DNA of 64,000 nucleotides. It comes from Prosapia bicincta. Its lineage: Eukaryota > Arthropoda > Insecta > Hemiptera > Cercopidae. Shown one piece after another: positions 10,618 through 21,369 of this stretch (its first letter is position 1; every line of letters begins with the position of its first letter). The notes under the pieces were generated by a model. The model saw nothing but the letters and a program-made list of their open reading frames with translations. It was not told the origin of the DNA and made no database searches. The stretch spans positions 69,072,010-69,136,009 of the forward strand of contig JBAIZL010000004.1 in assembly GCA_036971475.1 (NCBI GenBank). The letters run 5' to 3'. The position numbers and the translations under genes were made by a program.

Positions 10618-11501
10618 CTATCGGGTCAAAAAGTGTTGATACTCGAGTTTACTACAAGGCAACCGATATACTTATTTTGGGATCGGATGAAGATAAAAAT
10701 AGCAATGAAAGCTTGAATTGTAGCTCTTGATCTATGAATTGACAATTTAAAGCAATAAATTTGTTACAGAGTCTTTAAAAAATTATATTGATATCTGATC
10801 GAATCGGTACCGGCATGCATTAGCGCGTGAAATTGCTACCGCTCGGCTGTCTTGTGCAGGGAAATTTCCCGCAACAAAACTGGTTTTCGATAGGTTGGCG
10901 CAGCACGGCCAACGCGCTTAGAGGGTGCGGTACCAGTTTTGTTGCAGGAAATTTCCCTGCACAAGACAACCGAGCGGTAGCAATTTCACGTGCTAATGCA
11001 TCCCGGTACCGATTCGATCAGATATCAATATAATTTTTTAAAGACTCTGTAACAAATTTATTGCTTTAAATTGTCAATTCATAGCTTAAGAGCTACAATT
11101 CAAGCTTTTATTGCTATTTTTATCCTAATCCTATCCCAAAATAAAACACTATGACAAAAATCATAACTTTTTTTGTAATTAAGTAAAAATTCTGAAATTC
11201 TTGAATATGGTATACAAATATATGTGCTACAACCTATTAAATCTTAAACACCATTGGTTTAATAGTTTTTATATTATAAATGTTCCAAGTCTGGCCTTGT
11301 CTGAAAAACGCCAACAAACCGGTACTTTTTTCATTCAACCCGCTGAAAGACAAAGTTAAAACAGCAAAAAAAATTAAGTTTACATTAATAGACACAAAAT
11401 TAAATTTATGAAATTTTGGTGTATCTTGTTTTGTTATAAGTATATCGGTTGCCTTGTAGTAAAAGCTTAAACTCGAGTATCAACACTTTTTGACCCGATA
11501 G
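10618..11501. mobile_element. Palindromic MITE, 884 bp, TA target site
   Basis: The element starts CTATCGGGTCAAAAAGTGTT and ends with the exact complement, flanked by TA at 10616-10617 and 11502-11503. The outer about 60 bp pair, and long inner arms pair across 10690-10900 and 10920-11110. The arms contain TCTGATCGAATCGGTACCGG, AGCGGTAGCAATTTCA and GCAGGGAAATTTCC with their complements. About 290 bp near 11110-11430 has no counterpart on the left, so the two halves are unequal. There is no transposase. A TA duplication suggests mobilisation by a Tc1/mariner- or pogo-type transposase. Confidence 0.85.
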
Positions 11502-11734
11502 TAAATACTAGACATCAATCTACTACTCTAGGGTGAATCCAACTGAATGTCAAAACCAGGAACAGAAAAGAAGGTTGCATGGATTGTGCTTCTACCTGCC
11601 ACTTTACCTTGAGATCGTCAATTGTCATACAGAAGAAGAAATGGAAAATGAAAGGAAAGGAAGTTAGTAACATCCCATCATGTTCTCTCCATACTTTACC
11701 TCTCTGTGACAATGATTTATTTCCAACTATAGTA

Positions 11735-14069
11735 CAGTCTCGCAAATCCAGTCTCCAATGATCCGGATGGCGCAAAATTTTTGTTTAGTTATAGTATTTT
11801 ACAGTGCACAATCAGTCTGCCGTCCACAAAAATATTAATTTTTATACGTCTATATTTGTTAATTTTCAAAGGCGTTTTTTTACTCTAATAGACAAATAAT
11901 ATAATTTATTCATTAAAATATGAATTTACCTTATTATTTGTTTCTTTTGCCTATTAAAGTAGGAAAAACTTCTTTGAAAAAATATATTCACATTAGACCT
12001 CCCAACACTACAACGCACGTGACATCAGAGACATCGTGCGATAAACGAAAGATAAAGAACGGCTGACTAAACGGATAGACAGTCTATCCGTCTGGCCAGT
12101 TGTGTTGTTGGACTGATGCTACCTTTACTGCTTCTTGCAAGATATCTGCTCAGTTGTCATTTAATCTAGTGCGATATTGATCTGTTTTTTATTTACGTTT
12201 CGTACAGTGTTCAGTGAAAATGGCGACTAAACGTAAGTCAGTGACAGTGACAATGGAACAAAAACTCCAAGCTTTGTTTCATATTGATGGAGGTGAATCG
12301 CTTACTAAAATTGCAAAAGAGTTAGGCGTGGGAAAACAAACTGTTTCCGATTGGAAAAAAAAGCGACAGGAAATTGAAAATTTTTGTGCAAAAATGGTTA
12401 GTAAAGACAGTTTAGACGGCAGAAGCACTTTAAAAAACCAAAAAATGAAACCCTAGATGATGCTTTGTATGTTTGGTTTTGCCAACAACGGGAACAGGGT
12501 GTTCCATTATCGGGTGTAAATTTGCAATCAATCGCGCTGAAACAGAGTGATAAGTTAAAAGGAGACCCTAATTTTACTGCCAGTGTAGGTTGGCTGTCAC
12601 GGTGGAAGGAACGACATGGCATCCGTCAACTTGGAATAAGTGGTGAAATTTTGTCAGGTGACAGTGAAAAATTCAAAGACAAATTTGGCAAGTTTCTAGA
12701 TGAAAACTTACAACCTTGTCAGGTGTTCAACGCTGACGAAACCGGATTAAATTACAAAATGTTTCCAAAACAAACTTTAGCTTCCAAATTAGATTCAGTA
12801 GCAAAAGGCCATAAAGTTAAGAAAGAACGTATAACTTTGCTGCCCTGCAGTAATGCTTCTGGCGATCTAAAATTTCTACTTTTGGTGATAGGGAAATCCA
12901 CAAAGCCTAGGGTTTTTAAAAATGTAAATTTAAGTGTTCTACCGACCCAATACAAGTTCCAAAAATCAGCGTGGTTGAAGTCAAAATTTTAAGGACTGGT
13001 TTTTTGAAAACTTTGTTCCAACAGAAAAATTTTTAAAAGAGAAAAAACTTCCTCAAAAAGCGGTTTTACTAATTAATAATGCCCCATGCCACCCTAATCA
13101 AGAAGAATTGCGTCATGGTGACATTTCTGTTAAATTTCTTCCTCCTAACGTCACGGCTCTCATTCAGCTGATGGACCAGGGCGTGATAGAGGCAATATAG
13201 GAAAAAGTTAATTTTATCGCTTTTGGAACAAGAAACAGATCCAGCTACACAATTTATTGAAATTCTTAAAAAAGTGACTATAAAGGATGTCACTTATATG
13301 GCTGCAGAATCGTGGGAGGAAATTCAACCGTCTACACTCCAAAAGAGCTGGAAAAAATTGTGGCCTGAAATTCCACAGGAAAGTGAAAAAACCGACAGTC
13401 AACCTACTAATGACGACACTGAATTTGTTCAGATTTTTCAACAATTGGAGGGTTTTGCCGAATTGAAAGACACTGATATTACCGAGAGGATTATCAGTGA
13501 TAATGACATTGGCCATTAAGTGCTCGAGGACAAAATCGTCGTGGTGTGCACTGCAAAAGCAGAAAATGACAAAAGCTTTTCCTCTTCCAAAAGCTCGGAA
13601 GAGGAAGACTACACAGACGAACCGGTCAGCCAAACTCATGATGAGGCGGCTGCAATGCTGGAGGGGTTGAAGACCTACTTTGAGAAACAAAGTGATACAT
13701 CAACTGCGGAGCTACTGATCTTGAAACGCCTACAAGATTCATTCATCGTTAAAACAAAAAAACATTACAGACTTTTTTAAAGTTTATTTTTGTTTGAGTA
13801 GTGTTTATACAGTATAGTTGTAAATAACTTTATGTGAATACATTTATTCAATGAGAAAGATGCTTTGATATTTATTCATGTCATACCTTTTCTGTTACAA
13901 TTACAGGATTTTTTGCTAAATAAGCTATGAAATAATGTACTGTAAGCTATATTTAGGCCTCAATTTCAATATCTTTCCTCGCCTAAAACACATATTGTAA
14001 TGCATGTTTGGCCTTTTCCGTCTAATCCAGACAGGGTCCGGTCCCATCAAGTCTGGATTAGTGTGACTG
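11735..14069 (+). mobile_element. Tigger/pogo-type DNA transposon, full length
   Basis: Inverted ends CAGTCTCGCAAATCCAGTC at 11735 and the complement of CAGTCACACTAATCCAGAC ending at 14069 are flanked by TA (11733-11734 and 14070-14071). The 2335-bp body has one transposase pseudogene on the plus strand at 12220-13780. The length, ends and TA target are typical of Tigger elements. Confidence 0.9.
12220..13780 (+). pseudogene. Tigger/pogo transposase (CENP-B/jerky-like), disrupted
   Basis: The ATG is at 12220 (MATKRKSVTVTMEQKLQALF). An N-terminal psq-type helix-turn-helix has KELGVGKQTVSDWKKKRQEI. After a one-base frame change near 12430 a CENP-B-type DNA-binding region follows (FTASVGWLSRWKERHGIRQL). 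The DDE nuclease shows FNADETGL with the first aspartate, then LLINNAPCHP where the usual LLDNAP aspartate is asparagine, then LIQLMDQGVIEAI with the third. A frame change near 12980 and stops near 13197 and 13517 break the gene. The acidic, serine-rich C-terminus and helix TAELLILKRLQDSFI end at 13780. It would have bound and cut TA-flanked ends in the nucleus. Confidence 0.88.
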
Positions 14070-14112
14070 TACTGTATAAAGAAAGTGCTTGAAACATAAG
14101 TGTAAGGTTGAG

Positions 14113-14789
14113 GTTACATTGCATCAGAATTTGTAAGGAAAACTATTTGTACGAATTCATAAGTATAAAATTGTGAGACTTCGTATGAATGGCGTGGAAT
14201 TTAACTTTTGCAAAATGTTACGATCACTTGTGAAAGATGACGGATGCTGAGCATGATAATTATATTTTGAACTCTACTGGACTAAGATATGATTTGGTGG
14301 AAAAATTCATAAGATGCGAGTGGGTTCAAGAATGTTATTAATCAAGAGCTGAGAATGGGGATTTTGCAAGATCCTATGATGAGATGACCAAAAGTTCTTC
14401 AAATATACCCGCATGACACTTTTGAATAATGTGAAGGAAAAATTAATGTCAGCAAAACCATATTTCATCTTTTACATTATTTATTTTTTCCCCAAAGTAT
14501 ATTTATACATTTTTGATCCCAAAGTGAATTCCTTTCCTCAGTAAGGGTTATTAGATGCTTACAATCCATTGTCAATTAAAACAAAGACAGCTATTCGTTC
14601 GTAAGAAAAGTGACGAAAACACATATATTTTGGTCTGATACAACTAGGCATAGGACTTCATGAGATTTCGTACAAACACATTGGAAGCAAACTACCCACG
14701 CCCATAACATCATGGCGATTGTTTAATTCTGACCATTTTGTATGAATACTCGCGTCTACTTTTTCTTACGAATTCTGATTCAATGTAAT
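14113..14789 (+). mobile_element. PIF/Harbinger-like remnant with 25-bp inverted ends
   Basis: GTTACATTGCATCAGAATTT at 14113 matches, inverted, ATTACATTGAATCAGAATTC ending at 14789 (22 of 25 bases over the full repeat). Between them one plus-strand frame reads KFFKYTRMTLLNNVKEKLMS, resembling the HARBI1 nuclease region around FF.Y.RM. Upstream fragments in other frames (GDFARSYDEM) fit the same region. No target duplication was certain. It is a short, dead derivative. Confidence 0.45.
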
Positions 14790-14805
14790 TGCCGACTAAT
14801 TCCTG

Positions 14806-14990
14806 TCACTGTTGCTGAAGGTGAACACTCCTTTTTTACTCTTAATAGACTTAAAACTTGGATATGATCCACCACATCTGAAGGTAGGTTTAACGGCTTA
14901 GCCCTATTCAACATTCACTGACAGGTGCCGCTTAGTGCTGAAGAAGTAATGAGTGATTTTCAAACTGAGAATGGATTTGGTAATTTAAAA
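14806..14990 (+). pseudogene. hAT transposase C-terminal domain remnant
   Basis: The plus strand reads PVTVAEGEHSFFTLNRLKTW, then one stop, then STTSEGRFNGLALFNIH and SAEEVMSDF. This is the hAT C-terminal dimerisation region of the ZMYM-like type (usual consensus ERSFS.LK..K..LRS...ERL..LALL.I). A second copy lies on the minus strand at 47720-47900. Confidence 0.7.
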
Positions 14991-15904
14991 TAGGCCTATA
15001 TTTCTTTTCCAGAGACCTATAGAACAATAATTTCATAGATTTGTATTTAGAATTATTCATAGAACACTGTCAACAAATAAATACTAATTACAGCTCTCAT
15101 AAAGCAAGTGATTAATCTATATTCCATTATTCTTTTCTTCGAGTAAAAATGATTTGGTGATTAGTTTACTAAAATAGGTCAATTTTACAGCCTAATATCT
15201 TTACCAAGAAACACCATCCAGACGATCCAACAGTTGTGTACTTTTAAGTGCTAAAATAAGATTTTTAGAGATAAAATGTTAAAATTTACCCCGGGCCATG
15301 CCCCCCCCCTCCAAATGCATTGTCTTTGCTACACTCGTCTTGAACAAACATAATCTTATATTAGTTCTGAGTAGCATGACATACTGGTATATCACACTAT
15401 TATTCTGGATTTATTGTTTGATGAGATCGTGCAGTAAAGAAGCCTTATTCCTAGTTGCAATATGAAGAGACCATCAATTTTTAATCCCTTATTTTTTAGC
15501 AGGCAAACTGAGTGACATCCCGAAAAATCTCATTCCTCTCCGATGTCAGACTCGGGTGGATATGTATCGCAATGAAATGATTACGTACTTTAGAACGTTT
15601 TATATAATAATGTATACATGGTTCATTTGATGTGTTATAAAATTCGAAGTTTAATTTATAACCTAGATTGGCTGTAATTATTGTTATATTTTTAGTAAAT
15701 TACCTGGCAGGGGTTTACGATGCACTGCACAGTAAGCGACAGACAGTCAGGCCAGTTCATTAATCACTTTGAGGTGAACATAACATCACTAGTTTTCCTT
15801 CAAGTAGTTATTGCATAACTGAGTGAACTTATGAATTTATTTGCTGACGTGTTTTGAAAGCACATTTCATTTTTATTCATGTTTTTAGTTTTTACATTTA
15901 GTCA
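14991..15904. other. Intergenic sequence, no gene seen
   Basis: AT-rich with a poly-C tract at about 15300. No open frame or repeat structure with an identity was found. Confidence 0.5.
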
Positions 15905-16250
15905 CATGTAAGCTGGAGTGTGACCTGGTAGGGGGGGGGGAGGGTAGAGTAAGCGAAAGACAGTTCCACAGACATTATAATATGAGATATAGTATTTATA
16001 TTACAATAATGTAGATTTGACAAGCTTGCTATAAATATTAATTGTCATATTAATCAGATCAGTTACATGAATGTTTGAAAGTATTTACTTATATCAGTTT
16101 TATAACCAACTGCAAATTTTTTAGCGATGGTATTTGATGCAACACGCACTACAAAAACCAATGTTTTTTAATAGGGCTAGTACAGGTTTTGATCGGTCGC
16201 ACATAAGCTTACGAGTGACCAGGTGTGATCTAATAGGCTACAACATGCGA
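15905..16250 (+). repeat. 5' region of a piggyBac-like family, also at 58.1-58.5 kb inverted
   Basis: About 350 bp are shared with the minus strand of 58145-58510. Shared landmarks include TTCCACAGACATTATAATAT, CTTATATCAGTTTT and the long block beginning TTTGATGCAACACGCACTAC. In this copy it leads directly to a transposase start codon at 16291, so it is probably the promoter and 5' untranslated region of that element. Confidence 0.65.
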
Positions 16251-17239
16251 GTGATTTATATTGCTTTCATATGATACAGGTTTTGTAAAATGGCTTTGAC
16301 GCCTCACAAGACCTTAGACGATGAAATACTTTTATTATTAGATGACGAGGATTTAGAACCTGATTTTATATTATCTGAAGATGAATCTAGTAAAAGTTAT
16401 GTGGATGATGGAGAATCAGATAAATAGCAAACAATGTTGCGTAAAAATACAGATAGGCGTGGATTGAATGTGGGTCAAAGTGATACAGATACGGTTGATT
16501 AAGATCAAACTTGTTCTACTGCATTGTAATGATAGACAGCGTGGTTTCAAATGACCTCAAGTTCAAAGGCTATTGGACTTTTTTCATTTATTTTACATGT
16601 TGCCTTAGAATATTGAAATTGTTGAAGAAACAAATCAATATGCTAAAGAAAAGGTAGGGAAGCCATGACTTTTACAACACAATTCTATTCGGTTGAAATG
16701 GCATGATGTTACTGTCCGAGTGACAATTGCTTTCCAGTGTATAATTGTATATATTCTATCTCAGACCAATGTGTTAACTAAAGTGGGTTGTTTAAAAATG
16801 TTTTTTCGAGAAAGATATCTGTCAGATATTTTGGTCATTTCATGGCTTACCACCTGAACTAAATAAAACTATAAGGGTTATACAATTGAAATTTAGTAGA
16901 CTAAAAAAAATGTAATAGGAATTATAATGGCCTAGTAAGCATCTTGCTCAGACGAGTATACTATAAATTTCTAAGGATGTGTACAATTCAAAATGTATAA
17001 CCCTAAAAAACCTGGTCAAAGGGGGTTGCATCTGCATGAATTAGTGGATTCACTGAATGGTTATGTTTCTTTATATATATATATAGATTTTTTGGACTAG
17101 GAGACTGACAGACTTACCTTGGTAAGAGTCCACTCTGTAGTCTTGAAATAGAAACACATAAAAGCACTTAAACAATGATATATTTCAACCACACAGTGGT
17201 CTTTGTCAATCGAAGAGAAAACACAAAAAGAAATGCAAG

Positions 17240-17627
17240 ATGCGTCCAATACAACCCTCAGCAAATAGTTTCAACAGCCACACAACAAAAATGGTCTTCA
17301 AAATACAGGGTCATCATAATTGTACATCGAAAAATGTCATACCAGCTACAATGTAAACTTTGCTTAGCACAGTACATAGGCCTGACCACGGATGGTCTGA
17401 ATATCAGAATGAATGGCCACAGACATGATGTTAAAATTATGAATATGGATAGACCAACAGCTCAACATGCTGCGAGTCACAACATCACAACTTTTGATGA
17501 CTGCTATACCACAAAAATAATTAAATCACTCCCCCCTGATTGCAATCCCTCAGAACTGAGAAGGTGGGAACTATTATACCAGTGGTATACCAAGTCCAGA
17601 GAATCCCCTAACCTCAACATCAGATAA
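17240..17627 (+). pseudogene. GIY-YIG endonuclease module of a PLE
   Basis: The frame reads [20 protein letters not shown] followed by [17 protein letters not shown], with the tyrosines of the GIY-YIG fold, the YIG triplet and the conserved arginine region. The C-terminal helix ([19 protein letters not shown]) follows. It is nearly identical in sequence to the minus-strand copy at 22080-22480. The module nicks target DNA during retrotransposition. The N-terminal zinc-binding CxC region and the RT present in the other copy are deleted here. Confidence 0.75.
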
Positions 17628-17715
17628 ATCCATTCATTTTTTTTCCTAATAGCCTTATCTCTTTCCCCCTGACAGACTTATATAAACTATAATCACTCAT
17701 ATGCTCATGGAAACA

Positions 17716-17724
<9 letters not shown>

Positions 17725-17785
<61 letters not shown>
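17725..17785. repeat. (TA)n microsatellite
   Basis: About 30 TA units inside the 3' untranslated part of the PLE. Shorter TA runs occur at 7079-7096, 18434-18451 and 21329-21358. Confidence 0.9.
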
Positions 17786-17787
<2 letters not shown>

Positions 17788-17886
17788 TTAATCTGTGCAT
17801 CTGTGACATCTGATTTCTACTCTACACAATCTGTGATTACAATTATTTTATTTCATCTCTAATTTCTTTTTGTGTTTTCTCTTCGA

Positions 17887-17919
17887 TTGACAAAGACCAC
17901 TGTGTGGTTGAAATATATC
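17887..17919 (+). ncRNA. Hammerhead-core-like segment in PLE terminus (family 1)
   Basis: UUGACAA, A, GACCAC, UGU loop, GUGGUU, GAAA, then U(AU)A UC. GACCAC/GUGGUU is a 6-bp stem, GAAA is intact and AUC is an acceptable NUH. U and A occupy positions 3 and 8. The same segment is found on the minus strand at 17177-17209, 18147-18179 and 21913-21945, and on the plus strand at 18286-18318. A convincing stem I was not found, so catalytic activity is doubtful. Confidence 0.28.
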
Positions 17920-18056
17920 ATTGTTTAAGTGCTTTTATGTGTTTCTATTTCAAGACAACAGAGTGGACTCTTACCAAGGTAAGTCTGTCAGTCTCCTAGC
18001 CCAAAAAATCTAAATAATCTTTACCAACCAAAACTAACCTAAAATAATATATATAG

Positions 18057-18405
18057 ATCTTTTGGACTAGGAGACCGACAGACTTACCTTGGTAAGAGTC
18101 CACTCTGTAGTCTTGAAATATAAACACATAAAAGCACTTATCCAATGATATATTTCAACCACACAGTGGTCTTTGTCAATCAAAGAGAAAACACAAAAAG
18201 AAATATGAGAGAATGAAATGAAATAAATTTTTTTTTTAATATTTTATTTCATTCTCTCATATTTCTTTTTGTGTTTTCTCTTTGATTGACAAAGACCACT
18301 GTGTGGTTGAAATATATCATTGGATAAGTGCTTTTATGTGTTTCTATTTCAAGACTACAGAGTGGACTCTTACCAAGGTAAGTCTGTCAGTCTCCTAGTC
18401 CAAAA
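18057..18405. repeat. Head-to-head PLE termini forming a ~350-bp palindrome
   Basis: The same ~145-bp terminus as at 17087 and 17866 appears as an inverted pair separated only by an AT-rich centre at about 18205-18260. The centre itself carries ATATGAGAGAATGAAAT and its complement. There is no coding sequence. It is joined to the previous element by the 46 bases at 18011-18056, and part of that sequence (ATCTTTACCAACCAAAACTA) recurs just after the palindrome at about 18415-18436. Confidence 0.8.
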
Positions 18406-19329
18406 AATCTAAATAATCTTTACCAACCAAAACTATATATATATATATATATACACATACACCTTACTATGATGTTTACACTATCAATAATCTTATCAAC
18501 CCAGATTTGCCATTTACTTCTAGGATAATTATACACTTAGCAACATTGTTTCAAAATGTCACCAATGTCAGGTTACATCATTTATACCAGCAGCACTGGA
18601 ATGTTGTGGACAGAAAGTGAATCCCCAAAAAATGAAGAAATTACAAACCCACATAGTAGCTTTCTGGCATAAAATAGCGGATGTTATGGCACTATGTAAA
18701 GATAAAATGCTAGCTAGTAATTATGATAAACACTTGCAAAAAACAAACATTGATATAGTGACTAGGCAAATAAAAAATTAATATGGTTGAAAAATTCCAA
18801 AACCAGTTATAAATATGTTTTCACAAATAAAATGAGAGTGGTTGATGCGAGTGACTACACTCCTCCAGTTACAATTTTGGGAAAAAAGTTTAAAATAGTG
18901 GATCAAACTTTACTTATGAATTTGAGGTTTTAATAGTGAACAGTTTTATACTACATAATTAAGACAGATTTGCCATCAACTTGTCTCCAGTAGGCCAACT
19001 CAACTACCGCAAGCAATATTGAAGCGCTTGTTCCGAAAATTCATAGAAAGCGGGGTCGGCCTGCTTTAATTGAATGTGATATTGCAATAAGAATGAATAG
19101 TTTATTCCATTCAATTAGAGCCCATGCTGCGAAAGAAACCAAACTGTACAGTATTCTTTAACAGACAAATACCAGAGGAGAAGGAAAGACTATTTGTAAT
19201 TGCGCCATCTGCCCAAATAAGCCAAGATTACACCCAAACTTTTGCTTTGACAAATTTCACAATGCCAAAGTTACAAACAAAGTTGAGTTTTATTCCAAGT
19301 GGCCTAATAAAGCAGTATGTGTAAATAAA

Positions 19330-19900
19330 CAGTTCAAGAAAATGAAATGATTTTAAATAGGCCTATATGTAATTTTTTCAATAACTTACATTTAAGCCTA
19401 TATATTTTTTTTTTTTATATTTTATAAACTACTATATCACATTCAAACCTAGTTGGAGCTGACTATATATGAAGAAAACAATACTTGGCAATTTTACTCA
19501 TGGATAAATTTCTATTCAATATTACTTTGGGCTTCAAATGATTCCATACATGCAGAAAAATTTATTCAATTAACACGTCTAAAATTTTTATTTCTGTAAC
19601 AAAAACACATTTTATCAGACCTACTGAATAAAAACTTTAAAGTTTTCAAGATATAAACCTTATTGGTATATGTTCTTCACTATGGTATAAATATATATTA
19701 TACCACTGTTCTTAATGTTATTCCGAACACAGTGGTGTAAGATAATATATATTTATTTGAAGTTTAATTTTTTTAGTGAATAATTAAACATAAGTGAGTA
19801 AAACGCCCGCTAACAGAATCTGTTGAAGCTGCTGGGGACCATATAATTATAATCCATAGGGTTAAGCAAATTGAAGATTAAGTACAGTATTTCCCTTGCA
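19330..19900. other. Intergenic, AT-rich
   Basis: Contains a small inverted pair, ATATATTATACCACTG and CAGTGGTGTAAGATAATATA, at about 19690-19750. No gene seen. Confidence 0.5.
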
Positions 19901-19901
19901 A

Positions 19902-20120
19902 GTAATTTTAAAGATGAAAGTCCTAGACTATGATTTGGACCAGACGATTTTGATGAATGAGCAAATTAGGCAATATTTTAGACTTATAAACAAAATAAAA
20001 ATTCTTTCTGAACTCATTAAATATCTCCAGAACAACAAAACACTAGACAATGTTGGAAAGTCTGTTTCATACAGTTCTTTGTCATGCTTGATAAAATATA
20101 TTTGGGTTAATATAAACAGG
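19902..20120 (+). CDS. Possible internal coding exon, unidentified
   Basis: A 219-bp open stretch begins after TTTCCCTTGCAAG and ends AACAG|GTAAAA, fitting acceptor and donor sites. It encodes about 72 residues (for example MKVLDYDLDQTILMNEQIRQ and LINKIKILSELIKYLQNN) with protein-like, helical composition and no recognised domain. It points toward the 3' end of RpL5 on the opposite strand. The antisense frame (19928-20146) is F/I/Y-rich and less protein-like. It may be a chance open frame. Confidence 0.28.
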
Positions 20121-20407
20121 TAAAAATAAAAACCAGTTCCAATCAAAATAACACCTATACAGATTCTGTAAATCCATTAAAAAATTTCCTTCAGACTCAT
20201 TATAAAATAATTACACAAAATTGATTGTTTTTGGGATTTCAGTTCCTTCTGGTTAAAGAGCACAGATGCCAAGTGAAACCTAATCATTTTCTTCAACATG
20301 AAACACATAAATCCGATCCACTTAGATGATGAGAAACAGAAAATGGAAAATGTTTTGTCATTATTTTTAATTGTACAGGGAAATATTCTTGATATTTAAA
20401 AACAGGT

Positions 20408-20413
20408 TTTATT
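20408..20413 (-). terminator. RpL5 polyadenylation signal AATAAA
   Basis: AATAAA on the minus strand, 28 bases after the RpL5 stop codon at 20442-20444. Confidence 0.65.
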
Positions 20414-20441
20414 CAGATATTTTTAAATCTGCAATACAATT

Positions 20442-20639
20442 TTACGGTTCAACCATTCCTCCATCAATCTTTGAAAGGAAAGATGCCTTCTTATGAGAGA
20501 TACGGTTTTTGCGTTCAGATAATGACAACTTGGCTCTGTTCCATCTCTTCTTCACTGGAGGCTTCTCCCTAGTCTTCTCTGATTTCAAGGCAGGATCAGC
20601 ACGGATGGCTGCATGTGCTGATTTATAAAGACCTTCCAC
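20442..20639 (-). CDS. RpL5: RpL5 exon 6 (residues 236-300 and stop)
   Basis: Starts GTG GAA GGT after TTTTTCCAG and ends DGGMVEP with TAA at 20442-20444. It encodes [20 protein letters not shown] and the lysine/arginine-rich C-terminus. Confidence 0.93.
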   Translation of the reverse strand: MEGLYKSAHAAIRADPALKSEKTREKPPVKKRWNRAKLSLSERKNRISHKKASFLSKIDGGMVEP

Positions 20640-21324
20640 CTGGAAAAATATTTCTGGATATAAGCAACTAAGTTACTATTTAAAAACATATTTAAAGATT
20701 CTTTGCATTTTCCTAGCTACAATTTAAATGAATTTCAATAATAATTAATAGTAAAAACTACTATACTCAATTAAGGGAAATAAACTCTGAAATTCCTCCT
20801 GCTATTCTGATAATTTTCTAGTATACTTTATTATATCGAAGATAATTACATTATTATTTCTTGTAATACTTTATTTTAGCAACATTTTATTTAAAAATTT
20901 AATATTTGTTCAACATTTTAGATTTTGGTAAACTCTAACAAATAAATTTTATAAGTACAAATATTATTAAAACTGCCTTTTGGTTATGAGTTATGGCTCA
21001 ATCCAGATATATGAAAAAATAATAAAAAACGCAAAAATATAAAGCTTACACTGTCTGCAGCAACTCCATTCTTGATATACATTGAAAACTGTTTTTTGTA
21101 GGCTTCATCATCATCTTCTGCCAATTGCTTCATATAATCAGCAACATGTTGACCAAAAATATGTTTTCGGTGTACTTCTGCATTCAAGGTTTTGCTTTCA
21201 TTATCATATCCTGGGAACCGTTTAGTGCTACAAAAAAAAAAAAAAAAACAAATTAATAATCTGTTTGTTTGTTTATAATTCTATAAAAGTAGTTAACTAT
21301 TGAAACATTACTTTTTGAAAACAA

Positions 21325-21369
<45 letters not shown>

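Larger units (their letters stand above)
8830..11700 (+). mobile_element. Decayed gypsy-like (Ty3) LTR retrotransposon, split by a MITE
   Basis: Plus-strand remnants run in the expected pol order. A lysine-rich region (8830-9180) has no clear identity. The reverse transcriptase palm and thumb lie at about 9560-9990, the RNase H at 9993-10232, and integrase-like debris near 10560-10617 and 11504-11570. The last reads YYSRVNPTE, resembling the integrase C-terminal motif. Many stops and frameshifts occur. No LTRs were recognised, so the boundaries are approximate. The 884-bp palindromic element at 10618-11501 sits within the integrase region. Confidence 0.6.
17087..18010 (+). mobile_element. Penelope-like element with inverted ~145-bp termini
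   Basis: The left terminus (17087-17232) and right terminus (17866-18010) are near-perfect inverted copies, each containing GGACTAGGAGACTGACAGAC and the TTGACAA...GAAA segment described under the ncRNA entries. Between them are a truncated coding part with the GIY-YIG module (17240-17627), a 3' untranslated stretch and a (TA)n tract of about 60 bp at 17725-17785. Reverse transcriptase is missing. Inverted pseudo-LTRs are known in PLEs. Confidence 0.75.
16291..19325 (+). pseudogene. Dead piggyBac-like transposase, interrupted by PLEs
   Basis: ATG at 16291 begins MALTPHKTLDDEILLLLDDE and an acidic stretch ending at a stop near 16424, the typical piggyBac N-terminus. Degraded central pieces follow to about 17060. 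The gene is then broken by the PLE at 17087-18010 and the palindrome at 18057-18405. Downstream, IPKPVINMFSQIKMRVVDAS and TILGKKFKIVDQ resemble the IP.P..I..YN..MGGVD....TIRGKKWWW region. The end (GRPALIECDIAIRMN, then CNCAICPNKPRLHPNFCF) has the RGRP and cysteine/histidine tail of piggyBac proteins. Multiple stops. The termini of the element were not found. Confidence 0.55.

Noticed and set aside
17087..17160. CTGACAGACTTACCTTGGTAAG as a hammerhead
   Set aside because: The core has an inserted base and no GAAA follows the CTTACC/GGTAAG hairpin. It is better read as a palindromic terminal motif.
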